DNA of 64,000 bases, taken from assembly GCF_020531985.1 (NCBI RefSeq), contig NZ_JAJAVQ010000004.1:434001-498000 (forward strand), read 5' to 3'. Positions 44,327 through 54,697 of the stretch are shown in pieces. Every line of letters begins with the position of its first letter. The first letter of the stretch is position 1. Source of the stretch: Rheinheimera aquimaris (GTDB taxonomy: Bacteria > Pseudomonadota > Gammaproteobacteria > Enterobacterales > Alteromonadaceae). The notes under the pieces were generated by a model. The model saw only the letters and a list, made by a program, of their open reading frames with translations. It ran no database searches and had not been told where the DNA came from. The translations under genes and the position numbers were made by a program.

Positions 44327-44772
44327 CCAAAGTCGCGCTAATTGTCGGTACTGTGTATGGCGCCGCCGAGTATGTTGGCGAACAGGCGCAGGCACTGTTG
44401 AAAGAGCTGGGTTATCAGACAATGCTGTTTACTGAGGCAAAGCTTGACGATGTACTTAGTTTTAACGCTGATATCTGGCTGGTCATCAGCTCGACAACGG
44501 GGCAGGGCGATATTCCTGATAACTTGCTACCGTTTTATCTTGATGTACAGAATCGCTTTCCGCTGCTTACCGGTAAGCAATTTGCCGTGATTGCCTTAGG
44601 TGACAGCAGCTACGATACATTCTGCGGTGCGGGTGAGCAACTGCACGCATTATTGCTGGAAATTCAGGGCACTGAGCTGGCGCCGATGCTGCGCATCGAT
44701 GCAGGTGAAACGCTGGAGCCTGAAACGATAGCCTTGCCCTGGCTGCAGCAACATTTCACCAAAGCTAACTAG
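44323..44772 (+). CDS. yqcA: Flavodoxin YqcA
   Basis: This 149-residue short-chain flavodoxin has the FMN phosphate loop near GTVYGAAE, the 50s loop SSTTGQGDIPDN and the third loop LGDSSYDTFCGAG. E. coli YqcA follows truC in the same way and has been tied to tRNA modification and other redox reactions. Its 3' end overlaps the convergent cysZ gene by four bases. Confidence 0.93.
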   Translation: MTKVALIVGTVYGAAEYVGEQAQALLKELGYQTMLFTEAKLDDVLSFNADIWLVISSTTGQGDIPDNLLPFYLDVQNRFPLLTGKQFAVIALGDSSYDTFCGAGEQLHALLLEIQGTELAPMLRIDAGETLEPETIALPWLQQHFTKAN

Positions 44773-45530
44773 CAATATTTATCCAGTTTATTGTATGCCC
44801 TGGCACCCGGTGCTTTAAGTGCCGGGTCATTTTGCATCGCGAGCCGGTCAACCCACATCGCCGTTGCGCCGCATACTGCAATGGGCATAACAAACAGGTT
44901 AAATAGCGGAATCATACACGCAACGTTAACGGTAACGCCAAACGCAAAACTGTTGCCGGGTTGATTACGCAGTTGCTGGCGCATAGTACGGAAATCAATC
45001 TTATGGTTATCATAAGGGTAATCCACGTATTGAATAGCGAGCAGCCAACTGGTAAACAAAAACCATAAAATGGGGCCGATCACCGGTAAAAATAGAAACA
45101 GGATAAAAAGAATAATTGCGCGTGGCAGTGCATACAGAAGCTTCTGCCATTCACGCCCCAGCATCCTGGGCATATCTTTAAAAAAACCGCTGATGCCTGT
45201 GTCCGCCGGTGTTTTGCCGGATAAGTGCGCCTCAACTTTCTCACTTAGCAAACCGTTAAAAGGGGCGGCAATAAAATTGGCCACCATGGTAAAGCTATAA
45301 GCCAAACCTATGACCAGCGTCATCACACCTAGTGGGATTAATAAATACTCCAGCCAGTGCAGCCAGGAGGGCAGATATTGCTGTACCGCTGCAACCAGCG
45401 CATTGACCTGCTGCAGTAAAAAATAAAACGCAAAAGAGAACAACACCAGGTTGATACTTAAGGGCACCAGCACAAAACGTTTCAAACCCTTGGTGTGGAT
45501 CAAACTTAAGCCACGAAAAAAGTAGTACAT
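44769..45530 (-). CDS. cysZ: Sulfate transporter CysZ
   Basis: This 253-residue inner-membrane protein has about four strong membrane helices (roughly 25-45, 62-90, 142-168, 205-230) and the family motifs FFRGLSLIHTKGLKRFVLVP, FIAAPFNGLLSEKVEAHL and QYVDYPYDNHKIDFRTMRQQ. CysZ takes up sulfate for cysteine synthesis. In E. coli it neighbours zipA and cysK; neither is here. Confidence 0.93.
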   Translation of the reverse strand: MYYFFRGLSLIHTKGLKRFVLVPLSINLVLFSFAFYFLLQQVNALVAAVQQYLPSWLHWLEYLLIPLGVMTLVIGLAYSFTMVANFIAAPFNGLLSEKVEAHLSGKTPADTGISGFFKDMPRMLGREWQKLLYALPRAIILFILFLFLPVIGPILWFLFTSWLLAIQYVDYPYDNHKIDFRTMRQQLRNQPGNSFAFGVTVNVACMIPLFNLFVMPIAVCGATAMWVDRLAMQNDPALKAPGARAYNKLDKYC

Positions 45531-45670
45531 TAGTTACCCCGGTAGAAAACTGCTACAACTAAGTGGTCAGTATACGATGAGCCAACGCCGGCTGGTGTTG
45601 TCAAAACGGCATTTTTGGTAACAGAATATAACGCCGGTAATACAGTGCTGGCATATGGTGGCAGTTTTTG

Positions 45671-45679
45671 TGCTAGAAT
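45671..45679 (+). promoter_or_regulatory. Extended -10 promoter of the small membrane protein gene
   Basis: TGC followed by TAGAAT (45674-45679) is an extended -10 element, 66 bases before the ATG. No good -35 is seen. A 5-bp GC stem with a CGAA loop (45694-45707) lies in the resulting leader. Confidence 0.4.
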
Positions 45680-45744
45680 GCGTCCGCTTTTAACCGCGCG
45701 AACGCGGATGCGGCGGTAATAATAACTTCAGATAAAGGTGAGAT

Positions 45745-45939
45745 ATGGCAATGTTAGGTTCTGCGCTGGTATTTGGCTTAACGACACTGTTTTTACTGGC
45801 AGGCTTAACCTGTCTGGTCTCTGCGCTGTTAGTGCCAGCTGAAGTTGGCCCGGAAAAACGTTTCGAAAAGCGCCTCGAATATTCAATGTTTGCTCTGGTT
45901 GGATTAGTGGGCTATGGCGTGCTGATGGTGATTGGTTAA
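45745..45939 (+). CDS. Small two-helix membrane protein
   Basis: This 64-residue protein has two membrane helices (about 5-28 and 45-63) joined by a short charged loop (VGPEKRFEKRLEYS). AAGGTGAG just before the ATG is a strong ribosome site, and a bidirectional terminator follows the stop, so it is a genuine single-gene unit. I do not recognise the family. The size and topology suggest a small inner-membrane accessory protein. Confidence 0.75.
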   Translation: MAMLGSALVFGLTTLFLLAGLTCLVSALLVPAEVGPEKRFEKRLEYSMFALVGLVGYGVLMVIG

Positions 45940-45967
45940 GTCTGTAATCTGCAAAGCTATAACAGCA

Positions 45968-45992
45968 AAAACGGCAGCTTAGCTGCCGTTTT
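45968..45992. terminator. Bidirectional intrinsic terminator (small membrane protein / dapD)
   Basis: A 12-base palindromic stem, 45968-45979 with 45981-45992, is A-rich on the left and T-rich on the right and lies between convergent genes. Confidence 0.88.
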
Positions 45993-46017
45993 ACATTTAC
46001 CTTTGCGTTGTCAGCAA

Positions 46018-46842
46018 CTATTCCACGCTACGCAGCAGCGCATTAATGCCCACTTTAGCACGGGTTTGCGCGTCCACTTTTTTCACAATGATAGCGGCAT
46101 ATAAACTATGACTGCCGTCTTTAGCCGGGATTGAACCTGGCACTACTACAGCACCGGCTGGTACACGGCCATAGCTTATTTCTCCGGTTTCACGATCATA
46201 AATGCGCGTGCTCTGGCTGATATAAACGCCCATAGATAACACAGCACCTTCTTCAACAATAACACCTTCTACTACTTCAGAGCGGGCACCGATAAAGCAG
46301 TTGTCTTCAATAATGGTTGGGTTAGCCTGCAGCGGTTCTAGCACGCCACCGATACCGACACCACCTGATAAATGCACGTTTTTACCAATCTGTGCACAAC
46401 TGCCAACAGTGGCCCAGGTATCGACCATAGTGCCTTCACCAACATAGGCCCCGATGTTGACATATGACGGCATTAATACAACGTTTTTAGCAATATAGCT
46501 GCCCCGGCGCACTGCAGCCGGAGGAACCACGCGTACACCGTCAGCACGGAACTGAGCGTCGCTGTAACTGGCGTATTTCATTGGTACTTTATCAAAAAAG
46601 CGGTTTTCAGCGCCGTCCATAACCTGATTGTCATTGATGCGGAACGACAGCAATACAGCCTTTTTCAACCATTGATGCACAACCCATTCACCGGCAATCT
46701 TTTCTGCTACCCGGGCAGTGCCGTTATCCAGCATGCTAAGCGCTGTTTCTACAGCCTGCTTTATTTCGCTGCTAACGGTAGTCGGGGTAATGTCGGCGCG
46801 CTGTTCGAATGCGCTTTCAATGATGCTTTTTAACTCTGACAT
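46018..46842 (-). CDS. dapD: 2,3,4,5-tetrahydropyridine-2,6-dicarboxylate N-succinyltransferase
   Basis: This 274-residue enzyme (E. coli 274) makes N-succinyl-2-amino-6-ketopimelate in lysine and diaminopimelate synthesis. The N-terminal helical domain is followed by left-handed beta-helix hexapeptide repeats (about 105-230), with [40 protein letters not shown] and [20 protein letters not shown]. It starts six bases after glnD, an order conserved in gammaproteobacteria. Confidence 0.97.
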   Translation of the reverse strand: MSELKSIIESAFEQRADITPTTVSSEIKQAVETALSMLDNGTARVAEKIAGEWVVHQWLKKAVLLSFRINDNQVMDGAENRFFDKVPMKYASYSDAQFRADGVRVVPPAAVRRGSYIAKNVVLMPSYVNIGAYVGEGTMVDTWATVGSCAQIGKNVHLSGGVGIGGVLEPLQANPTIIEDNCFIGARSEVVEGVIVEEGAVLSMGVYISQSTRIYDRETGEISYGRVPAGAVVVPGSIPAKDGSHSLYAAIIVKKVDAQTRAKVGINALLRSVE

Positions 46843-46848
46843 AATGTG

Positions 46849-49476
46849 TTAATTGCCTTCTGTTTGCTGTGATAGTTGCTCGATAAGTGCCCGTTTCAGC
46901 TCACTTTGCTGCTCTGCAGAAAGGGCCTGATCGTCGCTATTTGAAATCATAAAAAAGTCTTCGGCACGCTCGCCGATGGTGGTGATTTTCGCGGCATGAA
47001 TGTTAACATCACAGCGCTGAAATACTTCACCGATGTTGGCCAGCAACCCGGGCGTATCCAGCGCAGCGAGTTCAATCATCGTGCGCTTGCTGGTGTTACC
47101 CGGCAAAAACACCACTTTAGGTGGTACATTAAACTGGCGCATCTGGCGTGACAGCTTGGTTTTTTGCCGGGACAAGTCGGGTTTACCGGCAATAAATAAC
47201 TCCAGTGCCCGTTTGATACTTTGCTGGCGTGACGGCGAGTTAACCGCTTCACCGTTTTGTTCAAGAATAACAAAAGTGTCCATCGCATAACCATCTTTGT
47301 TGGTCATGATTTGGGCGTCAAAAATGTTCACTTTTTTACTGTCCAGCGCAGCCACCAGCCTGGCGAATAATTTCGGCTGGTCTTTGGTGTAAATAAACAC
47401 TTGGGTGCCGCCACGAATAGGGGCCTTGCTGATCAGTACCATCGGTTCATTCGGGTTTTTATGCCGCAGGATATGTTCGCAGTGCCAGGCGATTTGCCGC
47501 GCGCTGTAACGGGCAAAATAGTCGGCTTTAATCCGGCTCCATAAATGCAGGATTTCGCTTTCACTGAAGGTTTGCTTTAGCAGCAGTGGCATGGCCTCGC
47601 TCTGATTCTCACGGATCAGATCGCGCAGGTCCATTGGCTTCTCCAGGCCGCGGCGGAACGCCTTTTGCGTGGCCAGAAACAGTTCACGCAGCAGTGAGCC
47701 TTTCCAGTCGTTCCACAGGTTGTCATTGGTAGCACGGATATCGGCCAGTGTCAGGCAGTACAGGTAATTCAGCCGGGTTTCATCCCGCACTTTCTCGGCG
47801 AACTCGGCAACCACGGCCGGGTCGTGAATATCGCGTCTTTGGGCTGTAACCGACATCAGCAGGTGATGCTCAACCAGCCAGGCGATTAGCTTACTGTCAA
47901 AATCACTGAGTTTGTGTAGTTTGGCAAATTCACGTACATCCATCGCGCCAAGCTCAGAGTGATCGCCGCCACGGCCTTTGGCAATATCATGAAAAATACC
48001 GGCCAGATACAGCAATTCAGGTTTTTCCATTTTCCTGACGATATCACTACACAGCGGAAACTCGCTTTCGTGCTCGCTCAGCGTGTATTTGTACAGATTC
48101 TTCAGTAAACGGTGGGTATGTTCATCCACCGTGTAAGCATGGAACAGATCGAACTGCATCTGACCGACAATGTTACGCCACTGCGGCAGGTAGGCCGCCA
48201 GCACGCCGTAGCGGTGCATCAGGGTAATAGCTTTGTCCATGCCTCTGGGGTGACGGATAATGGCCAGAAATAGCTGACGGCAGGCTTCATAATCCTGTAA
48301 ATCGCCCATCAAACGGCGCCGTACCTGACGGATTAAACGCATGGTAGAGGAGTGAACGCCGGTGATGTTTGAATTGTTGGCGATGTGCCAGAATAACCGC
48401 AACAGGTTATCGCGTCTGGCGAACACGGCATTGTCGCGCGCGACAATTAAATGGCCCTGCAGCTCAAAGTAATCATCCAGAATCAGGGTTTTGACTTTCT
48501 CTTTGTGGTTTAAAATGCTGCCGTCAAAGTGCTGAAGCAGCATTTCATTCAGCTCACTGACGCGCTGTACGGTGCGGAAAAAGCGTTTCATCATCCGTTC
48601 TACCGAAGCTTTACCGTCGGCACCGAAGCCCAGACGCTCGGCTACGGCTGGCTGATAATCAAACAGAATACGGTTTTCATTGCGGCCAGCTTCCATGTGC
48701 AGGGCGAAACGCATCTGCCACAGGTAAGCTTCACATTCCATCAGCTCCTGATATTCATCTTCCGTCAGGTACTGGTAAGCCACCAGTTCACGCATAGTGC
48801 GGGTTTGAAAGTGGCGTTTGGCAACCCAGCCAATGGTTTGAATGTCGCGCAGGCCACCCGGGTTAGCTTTTAAATTCGGTTCCAGATTGTAGGCTGTGCC
48901 GTGGTACTGGGCATGGCGCTGTTGCTGCTCGTGCCGCTTGGCCTGAAAAAACGCCTGGCTGGTCCAGAAACTGTCTTTGCTGACTTCATGCTGCAACTGC
49001 TCAAACAACGGCTTATTGCCGGTGAGCAGGCGCATTTCCAGCAGATTCGTAGCGATGGTGATATCGTCTTTGCCCAGTTTAACCGACTCTTTGACGGTGC
49101 GCACGCTGTGGCCAACTTCCAGCCGCAGATCCCACAGCAGCGTAATAAACTGACCTATAGCATCCTGCTGCGCAGCAGATAGCTTGCCTTCAGAGAGGAT
49201 CAGCAAGTCGATATCAGAGCACGGATGCAGCTCGCCGCGGCCATAACCGCCGACAGCAATCAGGCTTAAATCTTTACTTTTATGTAAGCCAAATTGGTGC
49301 CACAGCTGCACCAGTACTTCGTCGATAAAGCGGGCTCTGGCTTTAACCAGTACATTGACCGGATGCTGTGAGAAACTTTTACCTAACCAGTCCTGAAAAT
49401 CGGCAAAATGCTTTTTATAGCTGTCCAGGCTGTAACTGTCCGGAAGCGCTTTGCTATAGGTTACCGCCTGGCTCAT
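46849..49476 (-). CDS. glnD: Bifunctional uridylyltransferase/uridylyl-removing enzyme GlnD
   Basis: This 875-residue nitrogen sensor uridylylates or de-uridylylates PII proteins in response to glutamine. It has a nucleotidyltransferase domain (about 65-200; AVGGYGRGELHPCSDIDLLI), a helical linker, an HD domain (about 440-560; LAGIFHDIAKGRGGDHSELG) and two ACT domains at the C-terminus (about 690-770 and 800-875; MIELAALDTPGLLANIGEVF). GGAG lies seven bases before the ATG. map precedes it, separated by 15 bases, on the same strand. Confidence 0.97.
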   Translation of the reverse strand: MSQAVTYSKALPDSYSLDSYKKHFADFQDWLGKSFSQHPVNVLVKARARFIDEVLVQLWHQFGLHKSKDLSLIAVGGYGRGELHPCSDIDLLILSEGKLSAAQQDAIGQFITLLWDLRLEVGHSVRTVKESVKLGKDDITIATNLLEMRLLTGNKPLFEQLQHEVSKDSFWTSQAFFQAKRHEQQQRHAQYHGTAYNLEPNLKANPGGLRDIQTIGWVAKRHFQTRTMRELVAYQYLTEDEYQELMECEAYLWQMRFALHMEAGRNENRILFDYQPAVAERLGFGADGKASVERMMKRFFRTVQRVSELNEMLLQHFDGSILNHKEKVKTLILDDYFELQGHLIVARDNAVFARRDNLLRLFWHIANNSNITGVHSSTMRLIRQVRRRLMGDLQDYEACRQLFLAIIRHPRGMDKAITLMHRYGVLAAYLPQWRNIVGQMQFDLFHAYTVDEHTHRLLKNLYKYTLSEHESEFPLCSDIVRKMEKPELLYLAGIFHDIAKGRGGDHSELGAMDVREFAKLHKLSDFDSKLIAWLVEHHLLMSVTAQRRDIHDPAVVAEFAEKVRDETRLNYLYCLTLADIRATNDNLWNDWKGSLLRELFLATQKAFRRGLEKPMDLRDLIRENQSEAMPLLLKQTFSESEILHLWSRIKADYFARYSARQIAWHCEHILRHKNPNEPMVLISKAPIRGGTQVFIYTKDQPKLFARLVAALDSKKVNIFDAQIMTNKDGYAMDTFVILEQNGEAVNSPSRQQSIKRALELFIAGKPDLSRQKTKLSRQMRQFNVPPKVVFLPGNTSKRTMIELAALDTPGLLANIGEVFQRCDVNIHAAKITTIGERAEDFFMISNSDDQALSAEQQSELKRALIEQLSQQTEGN

Positions 49477-49491
49477 ACTGCTACTCCGTAA

Positions 49492-50280
49492 TTATTCTGC
49501 GGTTAAAATGCGCTCAATGGTGTCATCGCTGCGCAGCGTTAAAATTTCGCAGCCGGTATCGGTCACCAGAATAGTGTGCTCAAACTGCGCAGACAAACTG
49601 CGATCTTTCGTCACTACTGTCCAGCCATCGGCCAACAACTTACTATGGCGGCCACCGGCGTTAATCATCGGCTCTATCGTCAGGCACATGCCGGTTTTCA
49701 GCACTTCACCGGTACCGGGTCTGCCATAATGCAGTACCTGTGGGTCTTCGTGGAATACCGCGCCGATGCCGTGGCCACAGTATTCACGTACCACAGAGTA
49801 ACTGTGTTTTTCGGCATGTTGCTGAATAACATGGCCAATGTCACCGAGGCGCACACCGTTTTTTACTTTTTTCAGGCCCAGGTACATGCATTCCTGCGTT
49901 ACGCGGATCAAACGCTCTGCCATAATGCTCGGCTTACCTACCACAAACATCTTTGAGGTATCACCGTGGTAGCCATCTTTAATGACAGTAATGTCAATAT
50001 TAATGATGTCGCCCTCTTTGAGCTTCTTATCGCCCGGTATGCCGTGGCAAATTACCTGATTGACAGAGGTACAGATAGATTTGGGGAAGCCGTGATAATT
50101 CAAAGGCGCCGGAATGGCCTGCTGCTCGTTCACAATATAGTCGTGGCAAAGGGTGTTCAGCTCATCGGTGGTGACACCGGCTTTAACATAAGGCTCGATC
50201 ATTTCCAACACGTCGGCGGCAAGCCGGCCTGCTACGCGCATTTTTTCAATTTCTGCCGGGGTTTTGATGGTTGCTGTCAT
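49492..50280 (-). CDS. map: Methionine aminopeptidase type I
   Basis: This 262-residue enzyme removes the initiator methionine from nascent proteins. Type I motifs and metal ligands are seen: NYHGFPKSICTSVNQVICHG, GDIINIDITVIKDGYHGDTS (two Asp ligands), GHGIGAVFHEDPQVLHYG (His ligand), CLTIEPMINAG (Glu) and SAQFEHTILVT (Glu). It is divergent from rpsB, the standard arrangement in gammaproteobacteria. Confidence 0.97.
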   Translation of the reverse strand: MTATIKTPAEIEKMRVAGRLAADVLEMIEPYVKAGVTTDELNTLCHDYIVNEQQAIPAPLNYHGFPKSICTSVNQVICHGIPGDKKLKEGDIINIDITVIKDGYHGDTSKMFVVGKPSIMAERLIRVTQECMYLGLKKVKNGVRLGDIGHVIQQHAEKHSYSVVREYCGHGIGAVFHEDPQVLHYGRPGTGEVLKTGMCLTIEPMINAGGRHSKLLADGWTVVTKDRSLSAQFEHTILVTDTGCEILTLRSDDTIERILTAE

Positions 50281-50358
50281 GCCTGCTCTCTTCGTAATAC
50301 TTAGCCAATACCTGCAGTGCTTTTAGCCTGCAGTACTGCTGTAAAAATACACATTTGA

Positions 50359-50387
50359 TTGTGTTTGTAAGGTGTCTATGGTATAAA
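50359..50387 (+). promoter_or_regulatory. Probable rpsB promoter
   Basis: TTGTGT (50359-50364), 17 bases and TATAAA (50382-50387) are followed by a GC-rich discriminator, as at stringently controlled ribosomal promoters. Transcription would start near 50394, leaving a leader of about 200 bases. Confidence 0.6.
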
Positions 50388-50393
50388 GCGCGC

Positions 50394-50601
50394 CGCAAAT
50401 TAGCAAATCGCTTTGCAGTCTATTACAGAACCATTTTGTTCTTAGTTAGACCCAAAGCCTGCTTAATGGGCGTAACGTAAACAAAACACACATGTATCGG
50501 CACATATTCCGGGGTGCTTTGCTCTGCACTGAAACACAGTCAGACCAGGGTCGGCATATGGGATACATGGAGGCTTAACCCCTTATACAGGAATTTAAAT
50601 C
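50394..50601 (+). promoter_or_regulatory. rpsB leader, probable S2 autoregulatory region
   Basis: This leader of about 208 bases between the promoter and rpsB holds no gene. GGGGT (50511-50515) can pair with ACCCC (50578-50582) close to the ribosome site, enclosing an internal stem-rich region. A long rpsB leader under feedback control by S2 is known in gammaproteobacteria; here it is inferred from position and length. Confidence 0.5.
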
Positions 50602-51330
50602 ATGGCAAAAGTTTCTATGCGCGACATGCTCCAGGCGGGCGTGCACTTCGGTCACCAAACCCGTTACTGGAACCCAAAAATGAAGCCATTCATTTTCGGC
50701 GCGCGTAACAAAGTACATATCATCAACCTGGAACAAACTGTTCCTATGATGAACGATGCACTGGCATTCATTCAGCAAGTTGCTGCGAAAAAGGGCAAAA
50801 TCCTGTTCGTAGGTACTAAGCGTGCTGCCTCTGAAGCTATCAAAGAAGCTGCAATCAAGTCTGATCAGTTCTACGTAAACCACCGCTGGTTAGGTGGTAT
50901 GCTGACTAACTGGAAAACAGTACGTCAGTCAATCAAGCGTTTAAAAGATCTGGAAGCGCAAAGCCAGGACGGTACTTTCGACAAGCTGACGAAAAAAGAA
51001 GCTTTAGACCGTACCCGTGAAATGGATAAGCTGGAAAAGAGCTTAGGCGGTATTAAAGACATGGGCGGCTTGCCAGACGTGCTGTTCGTGATCGACGCTG
51101 ACCATGAACACATCGCGATCAAAGAAGCTAACAACCTGGGTATTCCGGTTGTATCTATCGTTGATACCAACTCTGATCCAAAAGGCGTTGACTATGTAGT
51201 TCCAGGTAACGATGACGCGATCCGCGCTATCCAGTTATACCTGGGTGCTGTAGGTCAGGCTATCCTGGAAGGTCGTGACAAAAACATCGAAGTACAGGCT
51301 GAAGCCGAAGCCTTCGTTGAAGCAGAGTAA
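50602..51330 (+). CDS. rpsB: 30S ribosomal protein S2
   Basis: This 242-residue protein is S2 of the small subunit, recognised from [72 protein letters not shown] and [20 protein letters not shown]. Codon use is that of a highly expressed gene. It heads the rpsB-tsf-pyrH-frr block and is divergent from map. Confidence 0.98.
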   Translation: MAKVSMRDMLQAGVHFGHQTRYWNPKMKPFIFGARNKVHIINLEQTVPMMNDALAFIQQVAAKKGKILFVGTKRAASEAIKEAAIKSDQFYVNHRWLGGMLTNWKTVRQSIKRLKDLEAQSQDGTFDKLTKKEALDRTREMDKLEKSLGGIKDMGGLPDVLFVIDADHEHIAIKEANNLGIPVVSIVDTNSDPKGVDYVVPGNDDAIRAIQLYLGAVGQAILEGRDKNIEVQAEAEAFVEAE

Positions 51331-51341
51331 TTTCTCTGTCA

Positions 51342-51402
51342 TTAGCGCAGGCTAAGCTTGCGCTAAACAGTGCAAAATTGCGACAGGGGCCAAGGCCCCT
51401 GT
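51342..51402 (+). promoter_or_regulatory. Two hairpins in the rpsB-tsf intergenic region
   Basis: Stem 1 pairs TTAGCGCA (51342-51349) with TGCGCTAA (51359-51366). Stem 2 pairs ACAGGGGCC (51383-51391) with GGCCCCTGT (51394-51402) and is followed by only two more T. The second is a candidate partial terminator that could lower tsf relative to rpsB, or a processing site. Confidence 0.55.
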
Positions 51403-51435
51403 TTGTCCAACCAGAATTATTACGAGGAAGCTCCC

Positions 51436-52308
51436 ATGGCTGTAACTGCCGCTTTAGTTAAAGAACTTCGCGAGCGCACTGGCGCTGGCATGATGGATTG
51501 TAAAAAAGCATTGGAAGAGACTGCTGGTGATATTGAAGCAGCAATCGATGCCATGCGTAAAAGTGGTCTGGCCAAAGCTGCCAAGAAAGCAGGCCGTATC
51601 GCTGCTGAAGGTACTATTATCACTCGCGTTGGTAACGGTATCGGTTTAGCTATCGAATTTAACTGCGAAACTGACTTCGTAGCTCGCGATGCCAGCTTCC
51701 TGGCATTCGCTAACGCGGTTGCTGATTTAGCACACGCTAACAAGCTGTTCACTGCAGAAGCTATCTTAGCTGCTGACTTAAATGGTACTTCTGTTGAAGA
51801 TACCCGTGCAACTTTAGTTGCGAAAATCGGTGAAAACATCAACGTACGTCGCGCTGCAGTAGTTGAAGGTGCTGTTATCGGCCAGTACGTGCACTCAGGC
51901 CGTATCGGCGTATTAGCAGTACTGGAAGGCGGTAACGAAGACATCGCTAAAGATGTTGCTATGCACATTGCTGCTAACAACCCAGGTTATGTTAACCCGG
52001 AAGACGTTTCTGCTGAAGTGGTAGAGCGTGAGCGCGAAATCCAAATCGATATCGCGGTTAACTCTGGTAAGCCAAAAGAAATCGCTGAAAAGATGGTTGC
52101 AGGCCGTATGAGTAAGTTCACTGGCGAAGTGAGCTTAACAGGTCAGCCATTCGTGAAAGACCCGTCTATCACTACCGGTGAATTCCTGAAACAAAACGGC
52201 GCGAAAGCTGTTTCTTTCATCCGCTTAGAAGTGGGTGAAGGTATCGAGAAGAAAGAAGAAGACTTCGCTGCAGAAGTAGCTGCACAAATCGCAGCCGCTA
52301 AGAAGTAA
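51436..52308 (+). CDS. tsf: Elongation factor Ts
   Basis: The start at 51436 has GAGGAAG upstream and matches the conserved N-terminus [20 protein letters not shown]. This gives 290 residues. EF-Ts recycles EF-Tu by GDP/GTP exchange. [20 protein letters not shown] (UBA-like domain), the core [20 protein letters not shown] with the Tu-contacting TDFVA motif, and [18 protein letters not shown] are diagnostic. A strong terminator follows. Confidence 0.98.
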   Translation: MAVTAALVKELRERTGAGMMDCKKALEETAGDIEAAIDAMRKSGLAKAAKKAGRIAAEGTIITRVGNGIGLAIEFNCETDFVARDASFLAFANAVADLAHANKLFTAEAILAADLNGTSVEDTRATLVAKIGENINVRRAAVVEGAVIGQYVHSGRIGVLAVLEGGNEDIAKDVAMHIAANNPGYVNPEDVSAEVVEREREIQIDIAVNSGKPKEIAEKMVAGRMSKFTGEVSLTGQPFVKDPSITTGEFLKQNGAKAVSFIRLEVGEGIEKKEEDFAAEVAAQIAAAKK

Positions 52309-52344
52309 TTTATTCTTCTGCCTGACGGCAAAAAACGCTAGAAT

Positions 52345-52387
52345 AACCGCGGCTTTCAGTCTTACTGACTGAGCCGCGGTTTTTTTA
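52345..52387 (+). terminator. Intrinsic terminator of rpsB-tsf
   Basis: A 10-bp GC-rich stem, 52345-52354 with 52372-52381, may be extended by an inner CAGT/ACTG pair and is followed by seven T. Confidence 0.9.
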
Positions 52388-52428
52388 TCCGCAACATTCC
52401 TAACTTTATCCAGTACTACGAGGATGTC

Positions 52429-53169
52429 ATGAGCACGAACCCAAAACCGACTTACCGCAGAATATTACTAAAACTCAGTGGCGAAGCGCTGATGGGGGAA
52501 GAAGGCTTTGGTATTGACCCTAAAGTGCTCGACAGAATGGCGCAGGAAATCAAAGAACTGGTTGAACTGGGTGTGCAGGTGGGTATCGTTATTGGTGGCG
52601 GCAATATTTTCCGCGGCGAAGGTTTGGCCAAAGCCGGTATGAACCGTGTAGTCGGCGACCATATGGGCATGCTGGCGACAGTAATGAACGGGTTGGCAAT
52701 GCGTGACGCTTTGCACCGTGCATACGTTAATGCCCGAATGATGAGCGCTATCCCATTAAACGGTGTGTGTGATAACTACAGCTGGGCTGAGGCCATTAGT
52801 TTGTTAAAGTCAGGCCGGGTGGTGATTTTTTCTGCCGGTACCGGTAACCCGTTTTTTACCACCGATTCTGCTGCCTGTTTGCGCGGTATTGAAATTGAAG
52901 CAGATGCTGTATTAAAAGCCACTAAAGTAGATGGTGTATTCTCCGCAGACCCGGTAAAAGACCCAACGGCGACATTATATCATCAGTTAACTTACACTGA
53001 AGTGCTTGAAAAAGAATTGAAAGTAATGGACCTTGCTGCATTTACGCTGGCGCGGGATCACAATCTGCAGATCCGTGTGTTTAATATGAACACGGCAGGC
53101 GCCTTAAAACGCGTGATTATGGGCGAGCAGGAAGGCACAGTAATCGACCACGCAGAAAATTTACAGTAA
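52429..53169 (+). CDS. pyrH: Uridylate kinase
   Basis: This 246-residue UMP kinase of the amino-acid-kinase fold makes [63 protein letters not shown] and [20 protein letters not shown] are characteristic. It lies 41 bases after the tsf terminator and starts the next transcription unit, with a GAGG ribosome site. Confidence 0.98.
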   Translation: MSTNPKPTYRRILLKLSGEALMGEEGFGIDPKVLDRMAQEIKELVELGVQVGIVIGGGNIFRGEGLAKAGMNRVVGDHMGMLATVMNGLAMRDALHRAYVNARMMSAIPLNGVCDNYSWAEAISLLKSGRVVIFSAGTGNPFFTTDSAACLRGIEIEADAVLKATKVDGVFSADPVKDPTATLYHQLTYTEVLEKELKVMDLAAFTLARDHNLQIRVFNMNTAGALKRVIMGEQEGTVIDHAENLQ

Positions 53170-53230
53170 ACTACCTGGCTTGGTACTGCATCTGTAAACA
53201 GTTGCAACGAATAAAAAAAGGATACAGATC

Positions 53231-53788
53231 GTGATTAACGACATTATTAAAGACAGCAAAGTACGGATGGAAAAAAGCGTGGAAGCGCTGAAAGGCCAGT
53301 TAACCAAAGTACGTACTGGTCGCGCTCACCCCAGCTTACTTGACGGTATTATGGTGTCTTATTACGGCGCAGATACACCTCTGCGTCAGGTGGGTAACGT
53401 ATCGATAGAAGATGCCCGTACACTGGCTATCACCGTATTTGATAAGAGCCTTACTGCGGCGGTAGAAAAAGCCATTATGGCATCTGACTTAGGTTTAAAC
53501 CCAATGTCTGCTGGCACCGTTATCCGTGTGCCACTACCACCGCTGACTGAAGAGCGCCGTAAGAGCCTGGTGAAACTGGTGCGTAATGAGGCTGAAGGTG
53601 GACGTGTCGCTGTGCGTAATATCCGTCGCGACGCCAATGCTGATTTAAAAGCACTGCAAAAAGACAAAGAAATCAGTGAAGATGACGAGCGTCGTGCAAC
53701 AGATGAAATTCAGAAAATCACCGATAGCTTTATCAAACGGATTGATGAAGTATTAGCGGAGAAAGAAAAAGAATTAATGGAAGTGTAA
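53231..53788 (+). CDS. frr: Ribosome recycling factor
   Basis: This 185-residue protein splits the post-termination ribosome together with EF-G. It starts with GTG at 53231, AAGGA eight bases upstream. Motifs are [60 protein letters not shown] and [20 protein letters not shown]. It is 61 bases after pyrH. Confidence 0.98.
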   Translation: MINDIIKDSKVRMEKSVEALKGQLTKVRTGRAHPSLLDGIMVSYYGADTPLRQVGNVSIEDARTLAITVFDKSLTAAVEKAIMASDLGLNPMSAGTVIRVPLPPLTEERRKSLVKLVRNEAEGGRVAVRNIRRDANADLKALQKDKEISEDDERRATDEIQKITDSFIKRIDEVLAEKEKELMEV

Positions 53789-53812
53789 ATTACACTGCCA
53801 TGTTACAGAATT

Positions 53813-53847
53813 AGCGTCGTGACGCTCGGGCTTTACGGCGCTTTTTT
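53813..53847 (+). terminator. Possible frr terminator with two alternative hairpins
   Basis: AGCGTC (53813-53818) can pair either with GACGCT (53821-53826), without a T-run, or with GGCGCT (53837-53842, one G-T pair), which is followed by six T. The second form would be an intrinsic terminator; the two forms exclude each other. Confidence 0.5.
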
Positions 53848-53927
53848 CTATTTGGCATTTTATTTTGCATGGCAAAAAGATTAATCAGAAGTCGTCTGAT
53901 GAATCTGTGGAAGGACAGAGCACACCT

Positions 53928-54692
53928 ATGACTGCAATGACGCAGCTCGAAGCGCAAAGTTTGCCAAGGCATGTGGCAATTATTATGGATGGCAATGGCC
54001 GCTGGGCGCAGCGCCAGGGAAAACCACGGGTTTGGGGCCACAAAAAAGGCGTAGAAGCTGTACGCCGCAGTGTTAGTTTTTGTCGGGAACTGGGTATACA
54101 GTCACTGACATTATTTGCTTTTAGCAGTGAAAACTGGCGACGTCCGGAAGATGAAGTATCAACACTGATGCAATTGTTTCTGATGGTGTTGCAAAGTGAA
54201 GTAAAAACACTGCACAAACACAACGTTCGGTTGAAAATTATTGGCGATTTATCAGCATTTAGCGATAAATTACGCGCAAGTATTGCTCAGGCAGAACAAC
54301 TTACAGCTGACAACACTGCGCTGACACTGAATATTGCCGCCAATTATGGTGGGCGCTGGGACATGGTTAATGCCGCCCGGGAGTTGGCAAAGCAAGTTGG
54401 CCAGGGCGTGTTGGATGCGCAGCAGATAGATGAGCAGCTATTCGCTAAGCAAGTACAGATGCATGACCAACCTGAACTGGATTTGTTGATCCGTACAGGC
54501 GGGGACTTACGCATCAGCAATTTTTTACTGTGGCAGGCGGCTTACGCCGAGCTATGGTTTACAGAAACACTGTGGCCTGATTTTGATCAGCAGGTGTTTT
54601 CTGAAGCAATAGCTGCTTTTGTCAACCGTGAGCGGCGTTTCGGCTGTACCGGGGAACAAGTCCGGCAACTGGCGCTGCAAGCTAAAGGATAA
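53928..54692 (+). CDS. uppS: Undecaprenyl diphosphate synthase
   Basis: I choose ATG 53928 (254 residues); an upstream ATG at 53865 would add a non-conserved extension, and ATG 53937 is also possible. The enzyme makes the C55 lipid carrier for cell-wall and LPS synthesis. The cis-prenyltransferase motifs are [17 protein letters not shown] (with the catalytic Asp), [48 protein letters not shown] and [12 protein letters not shown]. It is coupled to cdsA, five bases apart. Confidence 0.97.
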   Translation: MTAMTQLEAQSLPRHVAIIMDGNGRWAQRQGKPRVWGHKKGVEAVRRSVSFCRELGIQSLTLFAFSSENWRRPEDEVSTLMQLFLMVLQSEVKTLHKHNVRLKIIGDLSAFSDKLRASIAQAEQLTADNTALTLNIAANYGGRWDMVNAARELAKQVGQGVLDAQQIDEQLFAKQVQMHDQPELDLLIRTGGDLRISNFLLWQAAYAELWFTETLWPDFDQQVFSEAIAAFVNRERRFGCTGEQVRQLALQAKG

Positions 54693-54697
54693 CGATA

